DNA from: Cerioporus squamosus
Taxonomy: Eukaryota; Basidiomycota; Agaricomycetes; Polyporales; Polyporaceae
Reading direction: 5' to 3'
Length of the DNA: 58,811 nt
Assembly: GCA_022592435.1 (NCBI GenBank)
Contig: JABYQS010000200.1
Span: 1 to 58,811 of the forward strand
Shown piece after piece: positions 44,234 to 56,387 of this stretch. The notes beneath the pieces were generated by a model. That model was not told where the DNA came from. It saw nothing but the letters and a program-made list of their open reading frames with translations, and did not search any database. Every line of letters begins with the position of its first letter. Position 1 is the first letter of the stretch. The position numbers were made by a program, and so were the translations under genes.

Positions 44234-47200
44234 GCCGGCGGTATCGATGTCCAGAGGAGGGGTACATAGTATGTTAAAACCCTCTCGCGGCCCGCCGAGG
44301 TGAGTGCGAGCATCGTCCAGGACGCGCATGATCCTCGCTAGGCGGTCGTCATCACGCAGCATCACGCCTGCATTGCGGCGGGCCCGTCTCATGATCACCG
44401 CGGACGTATTCCGGAGCTACTGGATGCACCGGGCGAAGGCGGCGGCAGCATGGCAGCAGCCCGCTAGAAGCTCGCCGGTACCGAGGGGCAGGGGAAAAGG
44501 CTGTCGATGCGTCCAAGACGGATCGCACACTATGCATGGGCGTCGGGTGCTGCTCTTGTGCGCGGTCCGCCGCTGCCGCAATGGATACTTGTCCGCACCG
44601 ACGTACGCTGACGGTGACCGTCCCTTGACCGGGTGCCGCGGTCATGGCGACGCACCTGACGGAAAGTGCAGAGGATCAGCGAGAGGTCTGCGACAAAAAG
44701 CCGGACGTGGGAAGGCCGGAGGGTATGAGGGGGTAAAGTCTGGAAAAGCGTCATGCAGGCCGGCGGCGGTTGCCAGGCTGGATTATCAGCTGCGTTGGGC
44801 GCTAGACATACTCCTCCGGTAAGTCCGTCAAGCGTACTCAGGCTGAGGCAAGGACCTTGGATCGAATGGTAGGAGAGATACGCAGGTAGTGGATTTGGAA
44901 ATAATCTTTCATTTGCTGGAAAGTTACTCACATAATCGGTCAGCTGGCTGCCCAGCTGAAATGGCGGTCGATTACTTGAGATTCCTCCTGTCGTGAAGTC
45001 CTTGCAGCCTTGACGATATGAGAACACCGAAGGACATGGAATTGTTGCCGAGCCACTGCCTGAAGCGATTGCGATGCGACGGCTCGGCTCGGGTGCAGGA
45101 GACTGCAGTCGCCTCGTCCTCGGTGAATAATATTCCTCCCTCCTCGTTCGTCTCTCGGGTCTCCAGCTGCGGAGCGGCGAGCAGGGATCCATGGCTCTCG
45201 AAAGGAGCAACATCGCGGAATTCGTCAGACCTCGGCCTAAGATACTCTAATTTGGCCCAAGTCTAGTGGAGAGACGGCGTTGTTTCGCATCGTGAATCCG
45301 GGTCTACACTCCAGGTTAGGATGTGATTCAGTGTAGCTACACGAGGTAGTGACAGTACTAGTACTTACGAGTTTCAGTCCTCGGAACGAGTCTAGTCAAT
45401 CTCGCAGACAATGTCGTGCTTGCAAACTCGATAAGGAAAACGGACCCGTCGGATTCGCCTGAAGGCCTGGTTTTGACGCAGCGTGCTCGGGACTTGGGAC
45501 GCCGCAAACGTAAGGCATGTCCACCGGCGTCTTGTCTGGACGGCGAGCTCCTCCAAAGGCAACGCGCACTCCCACCGTACGCTTGCGGCTCACGTCACGG
45601 TCCCTGTGCAGCGGGGCGGCGCGAAGGCGGCGAGCGTGCAAGGCATGCGTGCGCGTGCTGCGGCACCGGCGGACGGCTCGCCGCCATCGAGTCCGACGTC
45701 CGCTGCGCTCCCGTCGTGACTGATGTCAGCATCCTCGGTGTGATCGTCACTACAGTGACTACTCACAAGGCAGTTCCAGTACGTGCGCACGCATATAAGT
45801 AGCTATAGGCATGCAGCGAGGTGAGCGAGCCAGTCTGTCGTGACAAACTAGGCACTGGGCGCGAACGCGGCTCGCGGCGTGGGACACCCCGGTTGGGCGC
45901 GGCATGCGTCGGTCCTTTTCGCGTGCACATCAGGTCAGGGGCGGCGGGTCCTATAGAGTAGCCACTGAGTGTTCAGTATACCGAGCCAGGGCCGCGAAAC
46001 GTCCAAGTAACGTCACGCCACGCAGGTTGCCATGGGGACCCCGCGAACGCAAAGAGGCAAGGCTGCAGACGAGTACGTACGCGGGGGCACGAGGTGACGA
46101 GACGGCGTCACGGTCCGGGTACATTATATGCTGCTGCATGAGCCGCGAGCGTACGACTCACTGTACTTACCAGGAGCCGCAGCCTGCAGGTGACGCGGAC
46201 AGCGACTCGGACGTGCCTGGGCGACCGTGATGTGCGCACGTCCAGACCGCCAGATGGCCCGGGATCGTAGAATGGCGAGCCACGCGCGACGACGGAGGCC
46301 GGGTGAGATACGGCCGGGCTTCGCAGCTGCAGTTGGGCACTGGGCTCGAGCGACGAGCTTCGACGAACTGCAGGGCGCCGCTTGAGCACGCGTCACGCAG
46401 GTTCGGACGGTTCCCGAGTACAATTACGACCGAATCGGAGAGTCATGCAGCCGGCCGCTCCGAGTCAGAGAGGGCGCGGAGGAGGACGCTCGTCGCTCGG
46501 GGGTAGTAGTGGGCTTGTTTGGGCGGAAGCGGCGAGCCGGGGCGTGATGAAGCTTGTTCTGAGACTTGACTCTGGCACTGGCAGATACGTAACAGCGCGG
46601 TGAACTGACTGGAGGTACGTTACAGGGCAGTGGACCCTCCCGGTTCCGGGAAATGAGACCTATGAGGACTGAGGACGGGTACAAGGATCACGGTCGCGTC
46701 GTATCCCCGGCTCTGATCACTACGCATGAATGTATGTTCAGCATCCGTACCGCGGTCGGAAGTAGTACACGATGCATACCTGCTATCACGATGCGCGTCG
46801 GATTGCACGTGAAGTCAAAACTCAGTACTGAGCCCGTGCATAGGCAATTTCTTGCGTATCACCAGCGATTCTAGAGGAGATGCCACGCACGATTGTGCAG
46901 CTAGCTTGCTTCAGCATCCGGATGCTTGAGCAGGCGGCCAACTGAGGGACGGTCGCGCTCGTCGCTCCGGTGCTCCGGCCGAAGAAGACAGCAGCAGCTG
47001 GCGGATGTCCGGGCAGAAGGAATGGACGCGTTCCCACGAGGAACAGAGCAAGCGGCGAGGGCCGTATGTCGGCGGGGTTCCATCCAAGTCATACGCCATA
47101 TCCTGCGTTCTAGAAGAGCAGCGCTATCGGCCGTGGAGTGTTCTACCGACGCGGGAGCATGCGTGCGAAGAGCTGCCCGTGCGCGGCCATGCGAGTCGCG

Positions 47201-47608
47201 AGACGAGGAGCTCGAGGAGAAGAGAGCAGCAGCAGCCACGGCGAAAGGCGTTGTGGATGGATCATGGATCGGCCGCGGTGAGAGGGAGAGAGTGCTGTGC
47301 TGGAGGAGGACGTTCTGATGTTTTGCTTCTTGCACCGGATCATCGCCCGCTCCGAGTCCGTCGCGTGCGCCTGGGGGGTTGCCTATTGCAGGACGGAGGT
47401 GGACGTCCCTCATTCGCACTCGTCCAGCCACCGCCTGAGCCAGCCACACGCTCCCGTTCCTTGTCGCCTTCCAGATCCCGTCGCCTGCCTTGGCCTGCCT
47501 TCTCACACTTGACTTTTTCCGCCAGAGAGCGCCAGGCTGTCACATACCGCCCTCATTCATTCCGCCTCTCCCTGCCCCTGCCCCTCCTTCCCCCGACTGT
47601 CCTCCGCC
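44234..47608. other. 3.4-kb stretch without a supported gene
   Basis: Between the divergent PL4 and Galpha genes. Frames up to 227 codons (44530-45213, minus) and 201 codons (46901-47506, minus) overlap opposite-strand frames, are rich in Arg/Pro/Ala as GC-driven frames usually are, and match nothing. The 600 bases before 47609 may be Galpha 5' UTR and promoter. Confidence 0.4.
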
Positions 47609-50600
47609 ATGGCCCCCGCCCACAAGCCCCCGCCCGTCCACAGGGCCTACTACCCCTCCATCCTCTCCGACCAGGACCCCCTCGCCGCCGCCCTCCAGCC
47701 CCCGCCAAACGAGACGCCCCAGCAGCGCGAACAGAGACTGAAGGCAGAGGAGGACGCGAGGAAGCGCAGCGAGAACATCGACCGCATGCTCCGCCACGAC
47801 GACAAGCGCAACCGCAGGCGCAAGCAAGTCAAGGTCCTCCTCCTCGGCCAGAGCGAGAGCGGAAAGAGCACGACCCTCAAACGTGAGTCTGACCCGCTCT
47901 TATGTGCCCCCGCTTGAGTGCATGTATCGCCGCATCCCACGCCCCGCGTTTGCGCGCGGATATGCGTCCCTTGCGTCCCCCCTATCGTCCGTTGCATCCG
48001 AGGACGCGTGTGTCCCGCCCGTACAAGGTTCCCGCAGACAGCGACAACTCGACAGAGGTAAGCGCGTCTGCTCCCTTGACACGTAGCTCTCCCTGTGCAG
48101 GCCTTCTTACATGTCACATACACAGCCAGGCATCCTTGATTGCTCTTCCTCCTCACGGCAGATCGGAGGCGCCCTCAAGCGCCTACTGTCGATCGTACGG
48201 AGGCAGGGCAGGAGGAGTGGCGTTTCGGACTGGACAAAAGGTATGCCAATGGGCGGGAAATCGCCGTGTGAGGGTACCTTTTGGCCGGTTGCGTTTGAAA
48301 TGAGACGAGGTATCCTCGCGCGGCGTATATGTCGAGCCTCGAGGCAGGGCAACATGTCAAACCCCACAGTCCGTTGCGGCAATTGCTTCCGTGAACCCTC
48401 ACTGGGTCTTATACACGCAACTTGCAATGCCGAGCTCTTCGCCTGCTTAGGACATGTCGTCGAGTGCCGTCGGTTGTGGTTGACTGCACATCGTATCTGG
48501 GACCTCTCTATCTTCATCGCCTTGTTGACAGACCACAGGCCCGCTGCCGGCCGGCCGACGAGTGCGCAGCACCTGGCGGTGTGTGCGATGTGCATCCTCT
48601 GAGCCCTAGGGGCCTGGAGCTGCATGTTGTTACTCTCGCCGGTATGTTCTACCCGGGTGTGTGTGTGTGTCTGGTGTGGGCATGCAAGGGCGCTACAGCA
48701 CGCCGTCAGCTATCTAAGCAGAATTCGTGACACGCTGCGGCGTGTCGAACCCGGCTCTCCTCCTCCTCCTCCTCCTCCTCCTCCTCCTCCTCCTCCCATA
48801 GTCCGTTGCGGCATTTGCTTCCGTGAAGCTTCATTGGGTCCTCTCAAGTAACTGCCGATGCCGAGGTCAGACCATGTCGTCGAGTGCCGACTGCACAGTG
48901 TCTGGGACCTCTCTCTTCACCGCCTTGTTGACTGATCACAGGCCCACTGCTGGGTGTGGTACCGCCGATACTGCCTCAGGCTGTGTCTTGCTGCGTGAAC
49001 GCAGAGCTCACCGTTTTATTTTCCGCCAGAGTTCCAGCTGTTGCACACGCCCGCCGCGTTCCACAAGGAACGCATAGCATGGCGCTTCGTTATCTACCTC
49101 AATCTCGTCCGCTCCATCCGTCGGTACGTTGGTCTTCATCGCACGGCGGGTTCCCGGTCGCTGCAGCCGACGTCTGACCCCTGGCTCCCGTCCAACGCAG
49201 CATCCTCGAGGCGATCGCGCCAGAGGATAATGCCATCCCCGAGGAGGAAGAGTTTGGCGACTCGACGGAGACGGCGTCGATCATCATCAGCGGCGGCGAC
49301 CGCCCCTCGTCGTCGCTGGCCGGGTCGCAGCCCAACTACGAGTCGTACCGCCGTCGACTCGCACCGCTAATGGACCTCGAACAACGCCTGATCACCGTGC
49401 TCTCCGACCCCGAGGAGGACGGCGAGAAGGAAGCGACGCACCTGCCCGAGGGCTACAGCTCCTTCACCTACGGCTCCTCCCTCTCCTCACCCTCCACATC
49501 CGCCCCACTCGGGCACGCACCCGGGCGCCCGCCCCCCATCACCATCCCCTCGTCTTCCGCGCCCGGAGCGTCGTCGTCCTCGTCCTCGTCGTCGCACCCG
49601 TCGGTATACGGGGCGGGGCCGACGTCGCCGCGCTCGCCCACGTCGCCGGCGGTGTCGGTGGTGAGCAACAGCACACACGAGCTCGCGATCCGGACGGGGT
49701 CGAACTGGAAGAAGCACTTCGCGCTGGGCAAGATCCAGAGCCCGAAGAGCGCGCACTCGGGCGAGCTCGAGGGCTGGTGGGAGGACCCGACGGACCCGGT
49801 GCACACGCTGAACCGGTGCGCGCCCGTCATGACCGAGCTCTGGCGCGACCCGAAGGTGCACCAGCGGCTGGCGGAGCGGCGGATACGGCTCGAGGAGAGC
49901 AGCGGCTTGTGAGTGTTTTCCTCCTTCGCCTGGACTTGGCGGATGTGCGTGCCTGTGCCTGCTGCTCCTGCGCTGTTCGCTGGCTTGGCGACGGTGAGAG
50001 GTGGAGTGAGTTCCGGAGCGGACCGTGCAGACTGTGGATAGCGAACGGTGGTGCTGACATGCGGTTTACGGACAGCTATTTGGACGAGATCGATCGAATA
50101 ACGGCCAAGATGTACTTCCCGACTGATGGTTAGTGCCCTGCTTTGGCCCCTCCGACCGCTCCGCTCGGATCGGAGGCTGGTTCTTCCTCCGAGAGGACCG
50201 GCTACTGATGCCCTTGTCCTCTCCCTCTCTCCGTCCGTTCGGCAGATGACGTCCTGAAGGCGCGGCTGAAGACGACGGGGGTCGTCGAGCACCGATTTAC
50301 GCTGGCGAAGAACAGCGAGTTCCGCGGCGTGGAGTGGGTCATCTTCGACGTCGGGGGTGCGCGCAACCAGCGGCAGGCGTGGGCACCGTACTTTGACGAT
50401 GGTGCGTCTGGGACTTGTGGCTGTCCTGGCTGGCGGATCGGAACACGCGACTGACCGTGGATGGGTGTGGGGGTTTGCACAGTGAACGCTATCATATTCC
50501 TCGCGCCCATCAGCGCATTTGACCAGCAGCTTGCTGAGGTACGGCGGGCAGTCTTTTTCTCGCGGCCTTGATATTGAGAATTACTTTGCGCGTTTGCTGA

Positions 50601-51186
50601 CAGGACCCGCGGGTGAACCGCCTGGAGGACTCGTTCCAGCTCTGGAAGTCTGTGATCGAGAGCAAGCTGCTCGCGCACGTGAACATCGTGCTGTTCCTGA
50701 ACAAGTGCGACCTGCTGAAGAAGAAGCTCGAGAGCGGCGTGCGGCTGTGCCACCACATGCCGTCGTACAACCGGCCGAACGACTACGAGACGGTCTCACA
50801 GTGTGCGTGCTTCCGACTTTTGCTCCGTGGGATGGTCGGACGAGGACAAACACGCTGACAGCGGATGATGTGTACTGCAGATTTCCGCAACCGATTTGGC
50901 GCGATGCACCAGTCGCTGACTCCGAACAAGACGAGAGAGCTATTCAGTATGTATTCTGTTATGGCTTACCGTCCGGATGTGGGGTAGCTGAAAGTCTTTA
51001 CCTGCAGTACATCTGACATCTGTCACCGATACCCGGAAGACGCATATGATAATATCCAACGGTGCGTCCCGCTGCGCGACGGTGAGTAGACCTGGTCCGG
51101 TGCTGACCGCGCTTCCTCCGCCTCCGGACTTGACAGTGCGGGACATTATCCTGACGGCGAACCTGAAGTCGTCTTCGCTGATGTGA
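47609..51186 (+). CDS. Atypical G-protein alpha subunit with Ala in place of the catalytic Gln
   Basis: Heterotrimeric G-protein alpha subunit homologue: a GTP-binding switch at the membrane below receptors. Ten exons join in phase: 47609-47882, 49030-49123, 49201-49908, 50076-50128, 50246-50401, 50483-50538, 50604-50802, 50881-50946, 51008-51061 and 51137-51186. Motifs: P-loop GQSESGKSTTLK; helical-domain start FQLLHTPAAFHKERIAWRF; switch I with arginine finger VLKARLKTTGVVEH; G3/switch II DVGGARNQRQAWAPYFDD (canonical DVGGQRSERKKW, so Gln is Ala); IIFLAPISAFDQQL; G4 IVLFLNKCDLL; G5 LTSVTDTRKT (canonical TCATDT). The helical domain carries an extra Ser-rich, acidic insertion of about 100 residues. 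The N-terminus MAPAHK has no myristoylation glycine, and the C-terminus ends ANLKSSSLM without the usual cysteine. About 600 residues against about 355 for normal Galpha. Intron 1 is 1,147 bp; the others are 69-167 bp. Confidence 0.9.
48366..48547 (+). repeat. Intronic duplication, copy 1
   Basis: Inside Galpha intron 1. It shares with 48799-48950 the ordered blocks AGTCCGTTGCGGCA, TTGCTTCCGTGAA, CATGTCGTCGAGTGCCG, TCTGGGACCTCTCT and CGCCTTGTTGAC-GA-CACAGGCCC (small gaps). Divergence shows the duplication is not recent. Confidence 0.75.
48757..48796 (+). repeat. (CTC)n microsatellite in Galpha intron 1
   Basis: About 13 uninterrupted trinucleotide units directly before copy 2 of the intronic duplication. 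Confidence 0.9.
48799..48950 (+). repeat. Intronic duplication, copy 2
   Basis: Second, shorter copy; about 30 bp is missing relative to copy 1. Confidence 0.75.
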
Positions 51187-53396
51187 CGTGGCGCGAACGT
51201 GAACATACACCCGACGCGCCGAGCTCCTTCTACGATATCTTGGGTGGGATATAGGGAAAACCCTGCGAAGGGGTGTATAATACCATCATCATGTACGTGT
51301 GTCACTTGACGGACTGGCCCCTCCTGTTTCATTCCCCCCTTTAACTCCCCGACGCGTCACATACGTACACCTCCTGCTGCTAATTGCAACCGGGTTGGAC
51401 CCCTCCTTGGATGGTTCACGCGTTCCTCCGGACCTTCCTGCCTTCTCGGCTTCGGGTGTTCGCATTGTTCCGCCCGAGCGGACGTCTCCATTCATATCCA
51501 CTGCTATCACCCCCCACGCGCCTGTCGGAAGCCGGGGCTGGTCGTTCACACCCCCTCTCCACCCTCCCTTCTTTCCCTTCTCCCGTCTCCCTTCGATACT
51601 TGCTGGATCTCTCCGTGTCTTCGCCTGGATTCTGTTTGCGCATCTTGCCGCTCAGTCGCTCGTTCGGCTGACGTGACTGACTGACACACCCCTCCGCCAG
51701 GACCGCAGCGCTGCCATTACCACCAAACGACACGACGCACACTCACGCCCGAAACCCGCAACCCGAAACTTGTACTCTAGCGCAATCCTCCGTAGTATCC
51801 CTAGCGTCCCCAGTCCCCTGTCCCCAGTTCCAGTCCCAGTTCCAGCGTCCCGTCCGCGCCCTCTGGGCTCACCCTCCTTGTACATCTCGCATCCGTACTC
51901 ACATGTCATGCTCTGACGCTGCGTTGCGGCCGTCGGTGTCATTCGATGTCTCGCGCCTCGCATGACGCATCTTGCCGTACCCGTGTCCGTTCGTATGCTC
52001 ACTTGCTATATCCATATCCATATCCGGCCCCCCTCCCGACCTCGACTTAGCCTGGATCCGCTCCTTCGTTCGCTGCTGCTCATGTTCCAGACGTTACGTG
52101 CCTACCTCTGCTGCTGTTCCTGCTCCTGCGTCCAAACTTTGCCTGCGTCACGGTTCTGGCTCCACATACGATATAGTAGTGCCACTCTTCTTACTCGCTG
52201 CTTGCTGCCTTGAACGACGCTATGCAGTGCCGCTGCGATGCATATTAGTACATAATCACATTTCGTTCGATTTGCGCTGCCCGCGGGAGCCTCACTCACG
52301 TCGCAAACCTCAGACCAGTGGGTAGGCAAACTACTAACCCCTATGTCTCCTCAGGTGAGAGCCCCTCACGCAGATGCGGGTCGCTTCGTTCAAGTTGCCG
52401 TAGGTTGGCTTACCATGTGAACTGTCACCCTATCATACATACATACATATGTACAAGTGGATATCGATCGTGTACTTGCCGAATACGTGTGATGGAGCCG
52501 CTTTGATCTGAGATGTGGGGGTGTGTCCTTCGCGACATGCTGTGCAGCGTTTGTGGGCCCCAGTGTGATGAACCTCCCATCAGTCGAGTAAGTGCAGGTA
52601 AGTGCCAAGTATTGCTTCCACTCAAGCATCGACTGTGCTAGCCAAGCTGCGATCCATCCGGCCTGTTCTCGGGCCGCGGGGTGCTCAGCCAGGAGGAGGA
52701 CAAATGGCAAGTTGGCAACTGCGAACGGGTGTTTCGACGAATGTATATACTGGGCCGTCAGGCAGCCACATCTGCACATCTGCATCATCCGCCGGCACGA
52801 GAGACACTGCCAGAGCGGGTTCAGGCTCGACGTCGGATCGGTACATTGTCGAGAACATTGAAATGATTGAATGCTGTCACAGTCCTGGAGGTGCCGCAGA
52901 GGGTCAGATTGGCGATACATAGCAAAGCGTCTATCTTATCTCTGTCGTCTCCTTGCTGGTGATTGGACGGTTGAGAGCAACTTGGCAGTTACTGTCACCG
53001 CCCTGTCGTCGAGCTACCGTCTGCAGCTTCTCATGTCTGCCACTTTTTCCGCAATGAACATATCGTCTGCACCATGCAAAACGCCCGGGACATGCTCATG
53101 ACTCGCAACTGTACAAAGACAACTGGGGATGTCTGTATCCATCTGCAATCAAGGAATAGCGATGCGGCCAACAGTGGTGTGCATTCCCGTGCGTCGTGAA
53201 CGATCACTTGCTGCAACGGCCTCCTCGACGACCATCAGCCCCGCGTTCGCACCCAACGGAGCGGGTCGCCCATAATATCAGGACGCGTGCCGTATCTCCG
53301 TTCCGACATGCACCCTGCTCCCCGCCCGTAGCAGCGTGCTAGTCCCTCTTTCTCTCTTTCTCTTCGTTCCTTCTTTCTTTTCACGACTTTACGGGC
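51187..53396. other. 2.2-kb stretch without a supported gene
   Basis: Contains the Galpha 3' region and the promoter of the next gene. Pyrimidine-rich plus-strand DNA gives long frames (51299-51676) that overlap opposite frames and resemble nothing. A threefold ATATCC repeat lies near 52010. Confidence 0.4.
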
Positions 53397-56012
53397 ATGG
53401 CTCCCCTGGTCCGGGCATTCGCGTTGAAGCGCGAGGACGCGGCTTCTTCTTCAGGTGGTGAGTGTCAGCATTTCTAGTTCAGGTGGCGACGCGCGCAGCT
53501 GACAAGCGTATCCACATAGCGTCCCAAACCCGTCTCGCTACGCTCGTTGAGCAGGAATACTGAGTTCACACTGCTGCATACAGCGCAGGCTAGCACTGCA
53601 GCTTCTTCCTCTGTTACGACTTCCCCTTCGTCCGCAAGTGCTGCTTCCTCAGCAACCCCCTCCACCTCAGACAGTAAGCCATCCAGTTCTGAGGCACCTC
53701 CTCCTGCATCGGCCTCCTCGGCTGCTCCCACCTCAAGTAAGGCGGAAAGTACTTCAGTGTCGCTCTCAACTTCGAGTACGTCGAGCAGGACCGAGGCCCT
53801 TTCCTCGTCATCTGCCGCGCCGAGCACTACAGATGCACCTTCCTCTTCCGCATCTTCAAGCACCTCCTCAAAGCCGGCCACGACCGCTGCTTCATCGCCT
53901 TCGTCCTCAGTTGTTGTCCCTACCGCGGTCATAGTGTCTGAATCAACGTCTGCAGCTCCGTCGACATCCGCCACACCTTCGGCGACCACTGCAGTCCCCT
54001 CGACGTCTGCTACTCCGTCGCCTACCAAGGCTCCAGCTTCGTCTTCTTCTCCCGCTCTCATCCCGACCGCGATCGTCGGGCCCGGAGACGGAGATGACGG
54101 TAGCAGCAGCAGTGCGTGTTTGTCGATCTCCTTCGTGACTTTCCGAATTCATAGTACGGAACCTGCGCTTCTTTTCCCGCCACAGCCTTTGCGGCTCCAA
54201 CTGCTACGTCTGAATCTCCCAAGCCGTCTTCTGCGGCACCTTCCTCCGGCAAGCCTCCCGCATCGCCCGTTCCTCCAAGTTCCAGCTCGAGCGCGATACC
54301 CACCGCGTCTCCGTCTCCCACGAGCGGGAGCTTAATCCCTACTGCCATCGTGTACGTTCGTCGTCTTCATTGGTAGATGCAGGAGCTCTGATGCTCGTAC
54401 AGCGGCCCCGGAGACTCCTCTGAATCTGAGAGCAGCACGAAGTCAGTATCGCCGACGGGCAGCAAGACCGGTGGTGCGGACCCCAATCCTACAGGAAGCA
54501 AGACCGCCGCAGCGGATCCAACTCCAACGGGAAGCAACTCTGGCACATCCAGTACTCCGTCTGCTTCTGGCTCTGGCTCGCCTGCCGGCATCAGTGGCGC
54601 TGCTACCACGTCTCCTACTACAGGCAACGGCAGCAGCGGAGTCAGCGGTACCAATAAGGGGAACACCGGTTCGGGCTCAGGTAACAACTCGGGCACCGGG
54701 AACGACAACGGCAACGGAAACCAGGGAACTGGTAACACAGGGGCGAACGGGAGCACTGGAGCAAGTGGGAGCACTGGTAACGGTAACGCGACGGCTGGAA
54801 ACAACGATGCCGGCACGACTGGTAGCGATAGTGGAACGACTGCCAACAACGCTGCCAGCAGCGGCACAGACGGACAGACGGCAGCAAGTGCTCAGTCCTC
54901 GGGCTCCAACAACACAGCAGGCTCCGACGCCAGTGCGACACCAACAGCGTCTGGTGGCGCGACCCCGAGGTGAGTGCACTCTGTTCGCGCCTGCAGCCCC
55001 GTGTTGACGAGCCTGCCTCAGCATTACTAACGTTCAGAAGGCCGCGGCTCAGTCAGCAGCGGATAATGCACCGCAGACTGCGCCTGTGACGACCACGTTC
55101 ACGAGCTTGTCGACCTTCAGCACTGCGATTCCTACCATCGCTTCCGACGGTAAGACGTCGACGGTTATCGAGGTCCGCACGAGCACGGGCGTGTTCACGT
55201 CAACGTCGTTCCCGACTGCCAGCGTCGTGGCCTCTACCGCATCGTACGTGTCTTCTGCACCGCACAGCATCCGTTGCTGACGACCCGCTGCAGAAAGAAG
55301 AGCTCACCGGCGATGGGCGGGATCATCGGCGGCGTGCTGGGAGGCCTCATCGTCCTCGCCGCCCTCGTCTTCCTCTTCTTCCGGGTCCGCGCCCGTCGAC
55401 GCGCCGCCGCACGCGGACCGTTCATGGGCGGCGGCATCTCCTACGACAACTACGTGGCGCGCTCGCCGTCGATCGTCCCGGACTCACCGCATTTCAGCAT
55501 CAACTCCGCGATCGGGGCCCCCGTGGCCCCCGTGGCCCCCGCGCCGAACATGGCGTTCGTCGGCGCGCCGGGCGCGGTGAGCAGGAGCGAGATGTTCCCG
55601 AGCTATCTCTCGACGTCGTCTGCCAGCGGGATGCCGATCAGCCCTGTGCCGAGCGACACGTCGGCATTTGGTGCGGCCGGGCCTCAGCCGTACATGCGCG
55701 AGACGATCGTGAGCACCGCGGCGTCGAGCACGGTCATCGAGGGCGCAGGGAAGGGACACTCGAGCCTCAGCGCGGATGCGATTTTGGATCCGTTCGTGGA
55801 CCCCGTGCCATCTGTGGCCGCGAAGGACGCGAATCCGTTCGCGGACCCGGAGAGACTCGCGCCTGCTCCTCCACCCGCACCCGCAAGCCAGAGGTTGTCT
55901 GTGGCCTCTGGGATCTCCGCTTTCTCCGCTGATGTCCAGGTGAGTGATGATCTATTGTGATGTGTGGGACGGTACTCACGCAAGCCGTTTCCAGCCGGGC
56001 GAAGCTATGTGA
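53397..56012 (+). CDS. Mucin-like single-pass membrane protein (cell-wall sensor architecture)
   Basis: Seven exons join in phase: 53397-53457, 53584-54111, 54186-54351, 54403-54969, 55022-55243, 55294-55939 and 55995-56012. The product has about 720 residues. It has a short N-terminus (MAPLVRAFALKREDAASSSG) without a clear signal peptide, then about 450 residues of Ser/Thr/Ala- and later Gly/Asn-rich sequence suited to O-mannosylation, one transmembrane helix (GGIIGGVLGGLIVLAALVFL) followed by a stop-transfer RVRARRRAAARG, and a 200-residue cytosolic tail with repeated PFxDP motifs (DPFVDPVP, NPFADPE). This is the Wsc/Mid2/SKG6-like layout of surface stress sensors, though no WSC domain is present. 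LIPTAIVGPGD occurs twice, at the exon 2 and exon 3/4 ends, evidence of an internal duplication. The sensor role is inferred from architecture only. Confidence 0.8.
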
Positions 56013-56253
56013 TCATGGGGAAGTAACGGGACATTGCGACTCAAATACGGACGCTGTACAACTTGCTCGTAACTCATGCATTATTTGAGCGAGCGATCTC
56101 ACTCTCAACGTGCCCAGTCTGACCTCTCACGATGGTTTGCGTTGCATGGTCTCGCTTGTAGGACTGTTGTTTCGAGGGACAATGTCTCCGGGAATACGCC
56201 CCCGTCGTTGATCCCTCGCAAGCCGACGACGCCAAAGAAAGAATACCAGCACG

Positions 56254-56387
56254 GTTCTCTTCTCGCTCTCCGTAAGGGCACAGTAGGGCATACTTGTCCT
56301 CGCAGCGACGCGAGAGGCAAGGGCATCGGGAACGTGCGAGGTACAGAGCTGCTGCATAGTGGATTGGGACAAGAGAGGGCATATATG
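56254..56387 (+). repeat. Dispersed repeat, copy B (no homeodomain insert)
   Basis: Opposite-orientation partner of 4584-4810 (see there). Here GGGAACGTGCGAGGTACAGAG runs straight through, without the 69-base homeodomain segment. A plus-strand frame (56076-56411) spans it and includes RSDARGKGIGNVRGTELLH. Confidence 0.7.

Noticed and set aside
44530..45213. 227-codon minus-strand frame
   Set aside because: No recognisable content, overlaps opposite frames, no supporting promoter or splice structure.
45396..45723. Possible Zn2Cys6-like segment on either strand
   Set aside because: Cysteines and basic residues occur in several frames but none gives the C-x2-C-x6-C spacing.
47005..47886. 293-codon plus-strand frame overlapping the Galpha start
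   Set aside because: It is a different frame from the Galpha exon, Arg/Pro-rich, and explained as a GC-driven shadow.
51299..51676. 125-codon plus-strand frame after Galpha
   Set aside because: Pyrimidine-rich 3' flank with overlapping frames; no homology recognised.
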